In this document: piece after piece, positions 1-8,674 of the stretch | Numbering within the stretch: the stretch's first letter is position 1 | Layout of the letters: every line of letters starts with the position of its first letter | Source: JBJKPP01 sp046706145 | GTDB taxonomy: Bacteria > Bacteroidota > Ignavibacteria > Ignavibacteriales > Ignavibacteriaceae | Direction of reading: 5' to 3' | Assembly: GCA_046706145.1 (NCBI GenBank) | Contig: JBJKPP010000157.1 | Coordinates: 1 to 41,592 of the forward strand | Length of the DNA stretch: 41,592 nucleotides | Position numbers and translations under genes: made by a program | The notes under the pieces: model-generated | The model's database searches: none | What the model was told of the DNA's origin: nothing | Seen by the model: only the letters and a program-made list of their open reading frames with translations

Positions 1-60
1 GATGGTAAGGAATATAGAATTATACAAAGATCCGACGTACTTGCTGTAATAGAAGATTAG
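1..60 (+). CDS. groES: GroES-like co-chaperonin, C-terminal fragment
   Basis: The first 60 bases read in frame 1 as 19 residues and a TAG stop. The fragment contains DGKEY and ends SDVLAVIED, which matches the C-terminal strand of Cpn10/GroES proteins (family pattern DGKEY...SDILAIVE). GroES caps the GroEL folding chamber in the cytoplasm. Only the last fifth of the gene is visible, so the start and mobile loop cannot be checked. No groEL follows: the next 690 bases are non-coding. The usual groES-groEL order is therefore not present here, unless groEL lies upstream of the window. Confidence 0.72.
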   Translation, partial: DGKEYRIIQRSDVLAVIED

Positions 61-308
61 CGAAGACCTACATTTGTTCAGTTTTTGTGTTTTATGAATA
101 TTACGGAAATGAAGGTAGGGAAGTTTCAAAGTCAACATTTTTGTTTGTGCGGGAACTCTTCTAATTCTATTTTCCTTTAGACATTACTTGAATAAGTGTG
201 CGTAATACAAAACTTTATCTAAAAAAAGTAATACTGGCCAAAATAATTTCATAAAAGAAAATTTATTAATAGAACTAATAGAATTCTTATATTTTTGCCC
301 AACATAAG

Positions 309-452
309 AACCCATCCTGCCCTTCCCTTGTGAAGGGAAGGGTTTGTGAAATGTTATGCTTATTGTTAAAATACTGTTAAAACATTTTTTTTCAATTAGG
401 GATTTATTGTCAATAAGTCTCCCTCTTCTCAAGAGGGAGATTTGAGGGAGTT
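309..452. repeat. Pair of facing REP-like hairpin repeats
   Basis: Two hairpins have the same design. At 320-342 the arms CCCTTCCCTT and AAGGGAAGGG flank the loop GTG. At 418-440 the arms TCTCCCTCTT and AAGAGGGAGA flank the loop CTC. Each arm is a perfect 10 bp and each loop is 3 nt. Each is followed on one side by a short G-rich tail: the second by TTTGAGGGAGTT on the plus strand, the first by CAGGATGGGTT when read on the minus strand. The copies therefore face in opposite directions, like a BIME/REP pair or the ends of a MITE. Whether the family is dispersed in the genome cannot be seen here. Confidence 0.6.
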
Positions 453-473
453 ATTTTTATTTTGGACAGATAT

Positions 474-493
474 GATAAACAGATTTGTTTATC
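474..493. promoter_or_regulatory. Perfect 8-bp inverted repeat, possible operator
   Basis: GATAAACA at 474-481 and TGTTTATC at 486-493 are exact reverse complements with a 4-nt spacer (GATT). The spacing and AT-rich arms resemble a dimeric-regulator binding site. It lies 260 bp upstream of maeB, so a role in maeB control is possible but unproven. It has no T tract and is unlikely to be a terminator. Confidence 0.3.
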
Positions 494-753
494 TTACATA
501 CATGAACATTATAAACAATTTATGTAATTTTAAGTATAGAAAATTAATTTCCTCAAAAGGGAAAGACCAAAAATCAGATATTGGGGAATTTAAGTGAAGA
601 CAATAATTTCACTAAGCCGCTATTGCTTGTTACTCCAAATCATTAAAACGATTACATCTCAAAAATCATCTCAAATATATTTATATAAAAACTATTCATT
701 AGTGAATTCAGTAAATTTAAATATGAAAAGAATTTTACTTTTAGGAGTTTAAA

Positions 754-3015
754 ATGACGTTTAATATTCGTGAAGCTCTTGATTATCATAGCCAAGGAAG
801 AAAAGGGAAAATAGAAGTTACGCCTACTAAACCATGTTTAACTTCTAGGGATTTATCTTTGGCTTATACCCCCGGAGTTGCAGAACCTTGCAGAGAGATA
901 CATAAAAATGAAGAAGAGGTTTATAAATACACTGCAAAAGGAAACCTTGTAGCTGTTGTCAGTAATGGCACCGCAGTTCTAGGCCTAGGAGACATTGGTC
1001 CTTCTGCCGGAAAACCTGTTATGGAAGGTAAAGGTGTTTTATTTAAAAGATTTGCAGATATTGACGTTTTTGATATTGAACTAAAAACTCACGACCCACA
1101 AGAAATAATCAAAGCTGTTCAACTTTTGGAACCTACTTTTGGAGGGATAAATCTCGAAGATATAAAAGCTCCAGAATGCTTTGAAATTGAGCAAACTTTG
1201 AAGAGCACTATGAACATCCCTGTTTTTCACGATGATCAGCATGGAACAGCAATTATTTCCTGTGCAGCCTTAATTAATGCTGCAGAATTAGCTGGTAAAA
1301 AATTGGAAGATTTAAAAATTACTGTAAGTGGAGCAGGTGCTTCTGCAATATCTTGCTGCAAATTATACCTTCGTGCCGGAGTTAAAAAAGAAAACATAAT
1401 GATGATAGATTCTAAAGGTTGTTTAAGTAAAGATAGAAAAGACCTTAATAAATATAAGATGGAGTTTGCAACAGATAAGAAGTGTAAAACTTTGACAGAA
1501 GCGATGAAGGGCGCTGACGTATTTATAGGTCTATCCGTTGGTGGAATAGTAACGCAAGAGATGGTTAAAGTTATGGCTCCGAACCCAATAATTTTTGCTT
1601 TAGCTAATCCTGATCCAGAAATTACATATGAAGATGCTCTTGCTGCAAGAAGCGATGCCATCATTGCCACAGGCAGAAGTGATTTTCCAAATCAGGTTAA
1701 TAATGTATTAGGTTTCCCATTTATCTTTAGGGGAGCTCTTGACGTTAGAGCTAGCGCAATAAATGAAGAAATGAAAATGGCCGCTGTTCGCGCTCTTGCA
1801 GGGCTTGCACGTGAAAAGGTTCCCGAAATGGTAATTAGCGCATACGGAGGAGAAGATTTTTCTTTTGGCAGAGAATACATAATACCTAAACCTTTTGATC
1901 CACGCGTCTTGTGGTATGTTGCTCCTGCAGTTGCTAAGGTTGCAATTGAAACAGGTGTTGCACGTAAAGAAATTAAGGATTGGAAATTATATGAGGAGCA
2001 ATTAAAAGATAGACTGGGTCTTTCTAAAGAAGTTATTAGGGTAATGATTCATAAGGCACAGAAAAATCCTAAACGCGTTGTATTTGCTGAAGGAGAGGAA
2101 GAAAAAATAATTAGGGCTGCCCATTCGGCGCTGACTGAAAATATGGCAGTGCCTATACTTTTAGGAAATGAAAAAATTATAAAAGAAACAATTGGTAAAC
2201 TTGGATATAATGAGAAGGACTTTGAAGTTGTTAATCCCTTAAAGAATGGAAAAAGCGAAGTATATGCCAAAGCATTTTATAATGAGCGTCAGAGAAAAGG
2301 TGCCACATTAAAAGAAGCAAAAGACTTAATGACTAACACAATTTATTATGGTTCTATGATGGTAGCGATGAATGATGCAGATGCATTAATTAGCGGATTA
2401 ACTACAAATTATCCCAATACTATCCGTCCTGCTTTGCAGTGTATTGGATTAAAGGAAGGATTTAAAGTTGTTTCAGGCATGTATATAGTTGTTGCAAAGA
2501 ATAATACATATTTCTTCTCAGATGCAACAGTCAACGTGAATCCTTCTGCTGAAGTTCTAGCTGAGATTGCTATTTCTACTGCCGATACGATTAAAGAATT
2601 CGACATTATTCCTCGAGTTGCTATGTTGTCATTCAGTAATTTTGGCTCGGCTAGATATCCGGAATCTGAAAAAGTTAAGAAGGCTGTAGAATTAGTCAAA
2701 AAACTTCGCCCAGATATTATTTTAGATGGTGAAATGCAGGCGGATACAGCGGTTATGCCTGAAATAGTCGAAAAAGATTTTCCATTTAGTGAAATAAAAG
2801 GTCGTGCAAATGTCTTAATTTTTCCCAATCTTGATTCTGGGAACATAGCCTATAAACTTATGGCAAGAATAGGACAAGCAACAGTAATAGGGCCTATATT
2901 AATGGGTATGAAAAAGCCTATTCATGTTCTGCAAAGAGGTGCAACTGTTGATGACATAATTAATATGACAGCGATTGCTGTCGTTCAAGCCGGTCATAAA
3001 AAGACTACGAAATAA
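754..3015 (+). CDS. maeB: NADP-dependent malic enzyme with phosphotransacetylase-like domain (MaeB type)
   Basis: This protein converts malate to pyruvate and CO2 in the cytoplasm, giving NAD(P)H. At 753 aa it has the usual length of two-domain MaeB. The N-terminal malic domain carries YTPGVAEPC (Tyr38), GDIGPSAGKPVMEGK and the metal/substrate segment VFHDDQHGTA. The NAD(P)-binding domain follows with VSGAGASAISC. From about residue 430 to the end runs a Pta/Ptb domain (starting near VIRVMIHKAQ, ending near GATVDDIINMTAIAV). In characterised MaeB proteins that domain is regulatory, sensing acetyl-CoA, rather than an active transacetylase. The start is well supported by AGGAG seven bases before the ATG. 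The gene stands alone, with a possible terminator directly after it. NADP rather than NAD preference is inferred from the family. Confidence 0.96.
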   Translation: MTFNIREALDYHSQGRKGKIEVTPTKPCLTSRDLSLAYTPGVAEPCREIHKNEEEVYKYTAKGNLVAVVSNGTAVLGLGDIGPSAGKPVMEGKGVLFKRFADIDVFDIELKTHDPQEIIKAVQLLEPTFGGINLEDIKAPECFEIEQTLKSTMNIPVFHDDQHGTAIISCAALINAAELAGKKLEDLKITVSGAGASAISCCKLYLRAGVKKENIMMIDSKGCLSKDRKDLNKYKMEFATDKKCKTLTEAMKGADVFIGLSVGGIVTQEMVKVMAPNPIIFALANPDPEITYEDALAARSDAIIATGRSDFPNQVNNVLGFPFIFRGALDVRASAINEEMKMAAVRALAGLAREKVPEMVISAYGGEDFSFGREYIIPKPFDPRVLWYVAPAVAKVAIETGVARKEIKDWKLYEEQLKDRLGLSKEVIRVMIHKAQKNPKRVVFAEGEEEKIIRAAHSALTENMAVPILLGNEKIIKETIGKLGYNEKDFEVVNPLKNGKSEVYAKAFYNERQRKGATLKEAKDLMTNTIYYGSMMVAMNDADALISGLTTNYPNTIRPALQCIGLKEGFKVVSGMYIVVAKNNTYFFSDATVNVNPSAEVLAEIAISTADTIKEFDIIPRVAMLSFSNFGSARYPESEKVKKAVELVKKLRPDIILDGEMQADTAVMPEIVEKDFPFSEIKGRANVLIFPNLDSGNIAYKLMARIGQATVIGPILMGMKKPIHVLQRGATVDDIINMTAIAVVQAGHKKTTK

Positions 3016-3042
3016 AAATTCTTAATTTTGTTTAAGATTTTT
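3014..3042 (+). terminator. Possible weak terminator after maeB
   Basis: TCTTAA (3020-3025) pairs with TTAAGA (3032-3037) around a 6-nt loop. A5 at 3014-3018 can pair with T5 at 3038-3042 across one bulged base. The stem is AT-only at its base and the T run is short, so termination is plausible but not strong. Confidence 0.4.
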
Positions 3043-3174
3043 ATATTAGCCAGCCTATAGTTGAGTAAATTTTGTTATATATTCTTTATGGAAAGTGCTG
3101 TTTACTTTTTCATAAAAAATAAAATAAATTGTAGCAAACTCAACGTTATCTAATTATAATAAATGTAGATACTA

Positions 3175-3996
3175 ATGAATAATCTTATACCTTGGTTTCA
3201 TATAGTCATAGCTGTATTTGTTTATATTGTCGTAGCTTTGTTAGCTTCTTATATAACACGTAAAAAGGGGGAAAACCTAAAGCAAGTTGAAGGCCGCACT
3301 TCTTCATTTATATTATTCATTGGAGCAGTAGCTAATCTTTTGGTTTTGGCAGTCATAATTTTACTGCTTATCTATATGGATGACCAATCAATACTTTCAT
3401 TAGGTACAACTATGACAGATAAAGATTTAATATTCTCATTTGCGGCACTTATGATAACCATTGTGATAGCTTTGGGATTTATTGCTGTATTAGATTTGTC
3501 GCATAGTAAAACTAAAGTGAAAATTCAAAAACCTGTTAAGAACATTTCTCAAACGTTGAGAATGATTGCAGGACTGGCCATTCTCTTTATTGTGGCTTCG
3601 CAGGAAGAAACACTCTTTCGTGGTTATATCACATTAAACTTAATTTCATACGGACCTTTTTTTATAATAATATTTACAACGCTTATCTTTACAGCAATTC
3701 ATTTCTTAACGAATAAAGTTACTTCTTATCAAGTTATTAGTTGGCTTCTAGGCGGGGCCATTCTTTCTTATGCTTATTTAATTAGCGGCTCAATTTGGGC
3801 AGTTATAATTTTACATTTTGCGATGGACACAGTTAATATGATTCTGTTTAATATTGCTGGACAGTTTTCTGTTTATACTTTTTCACCTTCACTTACAAAT
3901 AAACAACGTTTGATATATCGTTTGTCGCTTATATTTGCTACCTTAATTATTCTAATTGCAATTTATGGCCTAGCTGGGTTTCATAACTTTCAATAG
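3175..3996 (+). CDS. CPBP (CAAX/Abi) family intramembrane metalloprotease
   Basis: This is a 273-aa multi-pass membrane protein with about seven or eight hydrophobic segments. It carries the CPBP glutamate motif EETLFR at residues 144-149, the first histidine in AIHF (His176), and a later HFAMD (His214, Asp218). Together these form the EExxxR, FxxxH and HxxxD/N pattern of Rce1-like intramembrane proteases. In bacteria the family processes or degrades membrane peptides, and some members give bacteriocin self-immunity; the substrate here is unknown. The Shine-Dalgarno before the ATG is poor, as for many genes in this window. It is separated from its neighbours by 120-160 bp and appears monocistronic. 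Confidence 0.88.
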   Translation: MNNLIPWFHIVIAVFVYIVVALLASYITRKKGENLKQVEGRTSSFILFIGAVANLLVLAVIILLLIYMDDQSILSLGTTMTDKDLIFSFAALMITIVIALGFIAVLDLSHSKTKVKIQKPVKNISQTLRMIAGLAILFIVASQEETLFRGYITLNLISYGPFFIIIFTTLIFTAIHFLTNKVTSYQVISWLLGGAILSYAYLISGSIWAVIILHFAMDTVNMILFNIAGQFSVYTFSPSLTNKQRLIYRLSLIFATLIILIAIYGLAGFHNFQ

Positions 3997-4119
3997 ATTC
4001 TAATGTTTTCTTGATTTATTGGAAAGTTGAAATTTGCAGCATTGATTTGATAAGCAAAAGAGAAAAAAGCATTTAAAATTTAATGTCATACTTATCAAAA
4101 AACTTAATGGAGATAAATT

Positions 4120-5010
4120 ATGATGACAAAACACATTACATCCATTATTGGAATTATAATTTTATTAAATGTGACACTATTTTCACAAGTCTCACACGGT
4201 TTTGTGAAAGAAGATTTAAAGGTACCAAGCAAAATTTTACATAGAGATGTTAGTTATAGTATTTATCTTCCATTTGACTATGAAACCTCTCAAAGATATT
4301 ATCCTGTTGTTTATCTACTTCACGGATATACTGATGATGATAAAGCATGGATTCAATTTGGAGATGCAAATCTTATAGCTGATAAAGGCATAAGTGATAT
4401 GGAAATTCCGCCGATGATACTTGTAATGCCTGATGCAGGATTAACCTTTTATGTAAATAATTACAACGACTCTGTTAGATATGAAGATTTTTTCTTTAAA
4501 GAGTTTATTCCTTATATAGAATCCCATTACCGGATACTTAAGCAAAAACGTTACAGGGGAGTAGCTGGTTTGTCGATGGGAGGGTATGGCGCTTTAGTTT
4601 ATGCCCTAAAGCATCCTGATATGTTTTCAGCTTGTGCTGCTTTTAGTCCTGGCATTTATACTGATGATCAAATAATTACTGGTGAAGCCAATTCCTGGCA
4701 CTATTTAGGTCCTGTATTTGGGCCGGATTTGAAAGGCAAAGCGAGGCTAACAAAACAATTTTATGAAGACGACCCAATTTATTTGATGCAGCATTTAAAT
4801 CCTGACACTATAAAAACCGTCAGGTATTATATCGACTGTGGTGATGATGATTTCCTTTACAAGGGAAGCTCAACTCTTCACATAATAATGCGGGAATTAG
4901 ACATTCCACATCAGTATAGGGTGCGAAACGGTAGCCATCAATGGTCATATTGGCGGAGCGGACTTCTTAACGGGTTAAAATTTATTGGTGAGAGTTTTCA
5001 GCCAATGTAA
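4120..5010 (+). CDS. Secreted esterase, alpha/beta-hydrolase (putative esterase family, EstD/feruloyl-esterase-like)
   Basis: The 296-aa protein starts with a signal peptide: MMTKH, then a hydrophobic stretch to about residue 21, with cleavage likely near VSHG. The rest is an alpha/beta-hydrolase of the PF00756 type: YLLHGYTDD near residue 66 (oxyanion hole), nucleophile elbow GLSMGG with Ser152, an acid in GDDDF (Asp242-244) and His273 in GSHQW. The family hydrolyses carboxyl esters such as feruloyl or acetyl esters of polysaccharides, or S-formylglutathione. A signal peptide favours an extracytoplasmic polysaccharide-related role. The C-terminus ends right after the catalytic fold, so there is no type IX sorting domain. 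GGAGA lies five bases before the first of two in-frame ATGs (4120 and 4123). Confidence 0.87.
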   Translation: MMTKHITSIIGIIILLNVTLFSQVSHGFVKEDLKVPSKILHRDVSYSIYLPFDYETSQRYYPVVYLLHGYTDDDKAWIQFGDANLIADKGISDMEIPPMILVMPDAGLTFYVNNYNDSVRYEDFFFKEFIPYIESHYRILKQKRYRGVAGLSMGGYGALVYALKHPDMFSACAAFSPGIYTDDQIITGEANSWHYLGPVFGPDLKGKARLTKQFYEDDPIYLMQHLNPDTIKTVRYYIDCGDDDFLYKGSSTLHIIMRELDIPHQYRVRNGSHQWSYWRSGLLNGLKFIGESFQPM

Positions 5011-5313
5011 AATTTTTCGTTAAAGATTATAAATATTTACAGAGGAATTTTTGTATATTCACTAAATTCGTTATTGTTATTCTAATCACCTTCCTAAGTT
5101 ATATCAGCTATAAGTGTTTAAGTGTTGATTGTGTATTGGATTATGATATGTTTATAAATAAAGTGGAATCTAAAAAGTTACGTCTTAAATGAGAACATTA
5201 TTCCTAATTAGAAGAAAAATAAACTTAATTTTAAACTTTTTTCGATTTTCTTTTGTCCTATATCAAATGAGATATTATGTTTTAACGCTTATTTTACACA
5301 TAGGAGCTTCCGG
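5011..5313. other. 303-bp intergenic stretch with two possible tiny reading frames
   Basis: No recognisable gene is present. Two short plus-strand frames chain into the next gene. One, 5055-5192 (45 aa, starting at ATA), follows AGAGGA at 5041-5046 and begins with a Lys and a hydrophobic stretch. The other, 5189-5317 (42 aa, ATG), overlaps it by ATGA and itself overlaps the receptor start at 5314 by ATGA. In such AT-rich DNA both could be chance. The receptor has its own AGGAG about 9 nt before its ATG. Confidence 0.35.
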
Positions 5314-7734
5314 ATGAAGAATCTACACATATTGTTATTCCTTATATTAATTCCCATTAATATGCTCATAGGGCAACAAGCGGATGGCACTGGAAAAATT
5401 ACAGGTGAAGTCTTTGATGAACAAACTAAGAAACCGGTTGAGTATGCTAATGTTATACTTTTTACGCAGAATGATAATAAGCAAGTAACGGGTGCAGTAA
5501 CGAATAGAAATGGAAAATTTATAATTAAAGGTATTAATACAGGTAAATATTCAGTATCCGTAGAGTTTATTGGGTACGCAAAAAAAGAGATAAATGGAAT
5601 TTCTGTATCAAGTTCACATGCAAATGTGGATATAGGCAAAGTTTACTTAGTTCCCACTGCTATTAATATGAAGAATGTTGTTGTTAAAGCCCAGAGACCC
5701 GGAGTTTCTTATCAGTTGGACAAACAGGTGATTGATGTTAGCAAGATGAACACAAGCATATCTGGGAATGCAACGGACGTTCTTGAAAATATTCCTTCAG
5801 TTAATGTTGATATTGATGGAAATGTAACCCTAAGGGGAAGCGCAGACTTTACTGTTTATATTGATGGCAGACCTTCTGTAATGGATGCTCAAGACGCTTT
5901 ACTTCAGATTCCTGCAAGTTCAATTAAAACTATTGAAATAATAACTAATCCTTCCGCTAAATATGATGCCGAAGGGACAGCTGGCATAATAAATATTATA
6001 CTTAAGAAAAATCAAAACTTGGGGTTGAGCGGCATAATAAACGCAAACGGTGGATTTGATGACAAGTATGGCGGTGATGCTCAACTTCAATATAAAACTC
6101 AATCCATTGGATATGATTTTGGTATAAACTATAATCGCAAGAACTTTCCAGGTTCTAACATTGAACGAAAGCAATTCTTTCTTGGGGATAGTACTTCTTA
6201 TCAAAATTCAAATGGTAATATGAATTGGGGACATACCACTTTTGATCTTAGAGGGGCTATAAATTTCGATTTAGATGAAAATGATAATCTTTCTCTTGGG
6301 GCAAGATATGGTTCTAGGGATCATTTGAGGAATTCGACTTTAAATTATGCTCAATGGTCTAATATTAACCCTGACCAATTTCTCTATCTTAGTAATAGCA
6401 ATCAAAAAAGATCGGGATCGTTTTACGCTTTAAACACAAATTTTATTCATAAATTTAATGGGGACGATGCAAACGAGCTTACAGGAGAACTTTTCTTAAG
6501 CCACGATAATTCGAATCAATCAACTGTCTCTTCAGATCTTCAAAGTTCTATTCAACTTGATGGTAAAAATACAATCGAACTCGGTCCAAGAACTCATTTT
6601 AGAGGTAAAATGGATTATACTTTACCTCTGGTTGATTCAAGTAAATTTTCAGCCGGTACGGAATTCAGCTCTGAAAAATCTCAAGACGTTAACGAATTAT
6701 ACCAGTTTGATTCTACTCTCTCAACTTATACTTTCGAACCACAATTTAGTAATACAACAGATTACGTATTGAGTGAATTTGCTCTTTATTCAATTTATTC
6801 AAAGAATTTTGGACCCCTGGGATTGCAGGCCGGAATTCGTTCAGAATACACTTATCAGAATGTTAAGCTTGAAGGAACAAATGAAACATATAATGTAAAT
6901 AGATGGGACTTTTTTCCCACTTTTCATTCTTCATTTAAGTTAACTGATATATCACAGTTTATGCTGAGCTATTCAAGAAGAATTCAACGGCCGCGTGGAT
7001 GGGAACTTGAGCCTTTCTATACGTGGATAGATGCTAATGATGTTAGACAAGGCAATCCTTCGCTAAAACCGGAGTATATAGATTCCTATGAATTAGGATT
7101 TCAAACTGCTTTAGCTGGCATTTCAATTTCTAATGATTTTTACTATCGCTTCACTCATGATAAAATTGAACATATTAATTCTGTCTATGCAGATAATATT
7201 TCGCTTAATACTATTGATAATGTCGGTAATGATTATTCTCTCGGTTATGAGTATATGTTTACAGTAAATCCTGTCAAATTTTGGGAATTTAATCTAATGG
7301 GTGATTTATATAATTATAAAATTACAGGTGCTCTTAATGGTGAATCTTTTGCTGGGCAAAGTTTTAACTGGAACATAAAAAATAATAATACATTCAATAT
7401 ATCTCCTTCAACTCAATTTCAGTTGAACACTAGATATTATAGTCCTTCCGTTTCACCTCAAGGGAAATGGGATGGATTCTTTACAACTGACGTTGCATTA
7501 AAGCAAGATCTAATGGGCAAACAATTATCTTTCACTTTACAAGTTCGTGATATATTAAATACTGCTCGCTGGGAATTTACCTCGCAAGGTCAGGATTTTT
7601 ATACTTACGCCCGCTTTGAGAGGGAATCACCGGTAGTTATGCTCAATGTGAGATATAACTTCAACAACTATAACGAGAAAAAACAAAACTCAAATCAATC
7701 CAATGATAATGGTGAAGGAGAACAGTATAATTAA
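5314..7734 (+). CDS. TonB-dependent outer-membrane receptor with carboxypeptidase-like N-terminal domain
   Basis: This 806-aa outer-membrane protein has a signal peptide over residues 1-20 (MKNLHILLFLILIPINMLIG). Next is a carboxypeptidase-regulatory-like beta-sandwich (about 24-110, containing ITGEVFDEQTKKPVEYANV). The plug domain lies at about 140-230 (GNATDVLENIPSV, VYIDGRPSV, IEIITNPSAKYDAEGTAGIINI), and a long beta-barrel of the OMP_b-brl_3 type reaches about residue 785. A hydrophilic Asn/Gln-rich tail of about 20 residues follows the last strand, which is unusual because barrels normally end on an aromatic residue. Such receptors import large substrates energised by TonB-ExbBD. No SusD partner follows, so the substrate may be a siderophore, peptide or other ligand rather than a glycan. 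Confidence 0.9.
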   Translation: MKNLHILLFLILIPINMLIGQQADGTGKITGEVFDEQTKKPVEYANVILFTQNDNKQVTGAVTNRNGKFIIKGINTGKYSVSVEFIGYAKKEINGISVSSSHANVDIGKVYLVPTAINMKNVVVKAQRPGVSYQLDKQVIDVSKMNTSISGNATDVLENIPSVNVDIDGNVTLRGSADFTVYIDGRPSVMDAQDALLQIPASSIKTIEIITNPSAKYDAEGTAGIINIILKKNQNLGLSGIINANGGFDDKYGGDAQLQYKTQSIGYDFGINYNRKNFPGSNIERKQFFLGDSTSYQNSNGNMNWGHTTFDLRGAINFDLDENDNLSLGARYGSRDHLRNSTLNYAQWSNINPDQFLYLSNSNQKRSGSFYALNTNFIHKFNGDDANELTGELFLSHDNSNQSTVSSDLQSSIQLDGKNTIELGPRTHFRGKMDYTLPLVDSSKFSAGTEFSSEKSQDVNELYQFDSTLSTYTFEPQFSNTTDYVLSEFALYSIYSKNFGPLGLQAGIRSEYTYQNVKLEGTNETYNVNRWDFFPTFHSSFKLTDISQFMLSYSRRIQRPRGWELEPFYTWIDANDVRQGNPSLKPEYIDSYELGFQTALAGISISNDFYYRFTHDKIEHINSVYADNISLNTIDNVGNDYSLGYEYMFTVNPVKFWEFNLMGDLYNYKITGALNGESFAGQSFNWNIKNNNTFNISPSTQFQLNTRYYSPSVSPQGKWDGFFTTDVALKQDLMGKQLSFTLQVRDILNTARWEFTSQGQDFYTYARFERESPVVMLNVRYNFNNYNEKKQNSNQSNDNGEGEQYN

Positions 7735-7828
7735 AAATGCGCCTCTAAGTCAGTAACCCTTCTAAATTTTAGTTATTTTTGTTAGGTTCTTCTGAGAGAT
7801 TAAATCGAACTGACAATAAAATCATCTG

Positions 7829-8674
7829 ATGAAATATAATGTTAGCTTGGGTTATTCTAATGCACTTTCATTAGCGAAGGAGCACTATGAAAATTTCCCC
7901 GTTGTTTCACTTCTAATACCTACAAAACTTAAGTATCATGTTGCCATGATTTACTGGTTTGCCAGAGCCGCAGATGACCTTGCCGATGAGGGAGATTCCT
8001 GTGAAAATGAGAAATTGAGAAAGCTAAAAGATTTTGAATATAGGTTTTCACAATTACTGGAAGGTCATTTTGAGAATGATTTGGAGGCTGCACTTCTTAG
8101 CACTATCAAAAGTAAAAGTCTAAATCCTAAACATTTTTATGATTTGTTGTCCGCATTCGAACAGGATGTAGCCAAGAAAAGATATGCGAATTATGCAGAA
8201 TTGCTGGATTATTGCAGAAGATCTGCGAATCCTGTTGGCAGGCTTATTCTTGAGTTATATGGTATAAAAGACAAAAAATTGCACGAATACTCGGATAAAA
8301 TATGTACGGCATTACAATTGACCAATTTTTATCAGGATACTAAGATTGATTATGAAAAAGGAAGAATCTATCTACCTCAGGATGAGCTAAAAAATTATAC
8401 CATAGATGAATCGGTATTTGAGAATGATGGAAAAAATGCTAACTTGAGAAAGTTATTACAGTTTAATGTTGAAAGAACAAGAGATTTATTTGCTGAGGGA
8501 AGGAGTTTACTTACTCATTTGAGAGGTAAACTGAAGCTGGAAATTGAGTGGACGATATTAGGTGGAGAAAAAATACTTCAAAAAATCGAGAAAAATAGTT
8601 TTAATGTATTCAGTACTCACATCGTTTTGTCGAAGTCGGAAATGGTAAGACTTTTTTTAAAGACACTCATATGA
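7829..8674 (+). CDS. hpnC: HpnC, hydroxysqualene synthase (squalene/phytoene synthase family)
   Basis: The protein (281 aa) belongs to the trans-isoprenyl diphosphate head-to-head synthase fold. The first aspartate-rich motif is DDLADE at residues 49-54 and the second region reads QLTNFYQDTKID at 163-174. The FYQD wording, in place of the NILRD of HpnD, is typical of HpnC. In the HpnCDE route HpnC converts presqualene diphosphate to hydroxysqualene. The stop overlaps the hpnD start by ATGA, and the next two genes complete the pathway, which makes the assignment firm. A role in C30 carotenoid synthesis instead is less likely because hpnE, not crtN, follows. Confidence 0.9.
   Translation: MKYNVSLGYSNALSLAKEHYENFPVVSLLIPTKLKYHVAMIYWFARAADDLADEGDSCENEKLRKLKDFEYRFSQLLEGHFENDLEAALLSTIKSKSLNPKHFYDLLSAFEQDVAKKRYANYAELLDYCRRSANPVGRLILELYGIKDKKLHEYSDKICTALQLTNFYQDTKIDYEKGRIYLPQDELKNYTIDESVFENDGKNANLRKLLQFNVERTRDLFAEGRSLLTHLRGKLKLEIEWTILGGEKILQKIEKNSFNVFSTHIVLSKSEMVRLFLKTLI

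Larger units (their letters stand above)
61..753. other. 693-bp non-coding region between groES and maeB
   Basis: I see no credible gene on either strand. The only longer open frame, on the minus strand at 184-432, runs through both hairpin repeats and has no family-like sequence. The region holds two 10-bp perfect hairpins (320-342 and 418-440), a perfect inverted repeat at 474-493 and an AT-rich leader before maeB. The maeB ribosome binding site AGGAG lies at 743-747. Confidence 0.6.

Noticed and set aside
184..432. 82-aa minus-strand frame in the groES-maeB gap.
   Set aside because: It runs through both hairpin repeats, has no recognisable domain and no supporting start signal.
1236..1670. 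144-aa minus-strand frame inside maeB.
   Set aside because: It lies wholly opposite conserved malic-enzyme motifs and has no recognisable domain.
4120..5010. T9SS cargo signal on the secreted esterase or the M1 peptidase.
   Set aside because: Both end right after their catalytic or accessory domains, and no C-terminal sorting domain is visible.
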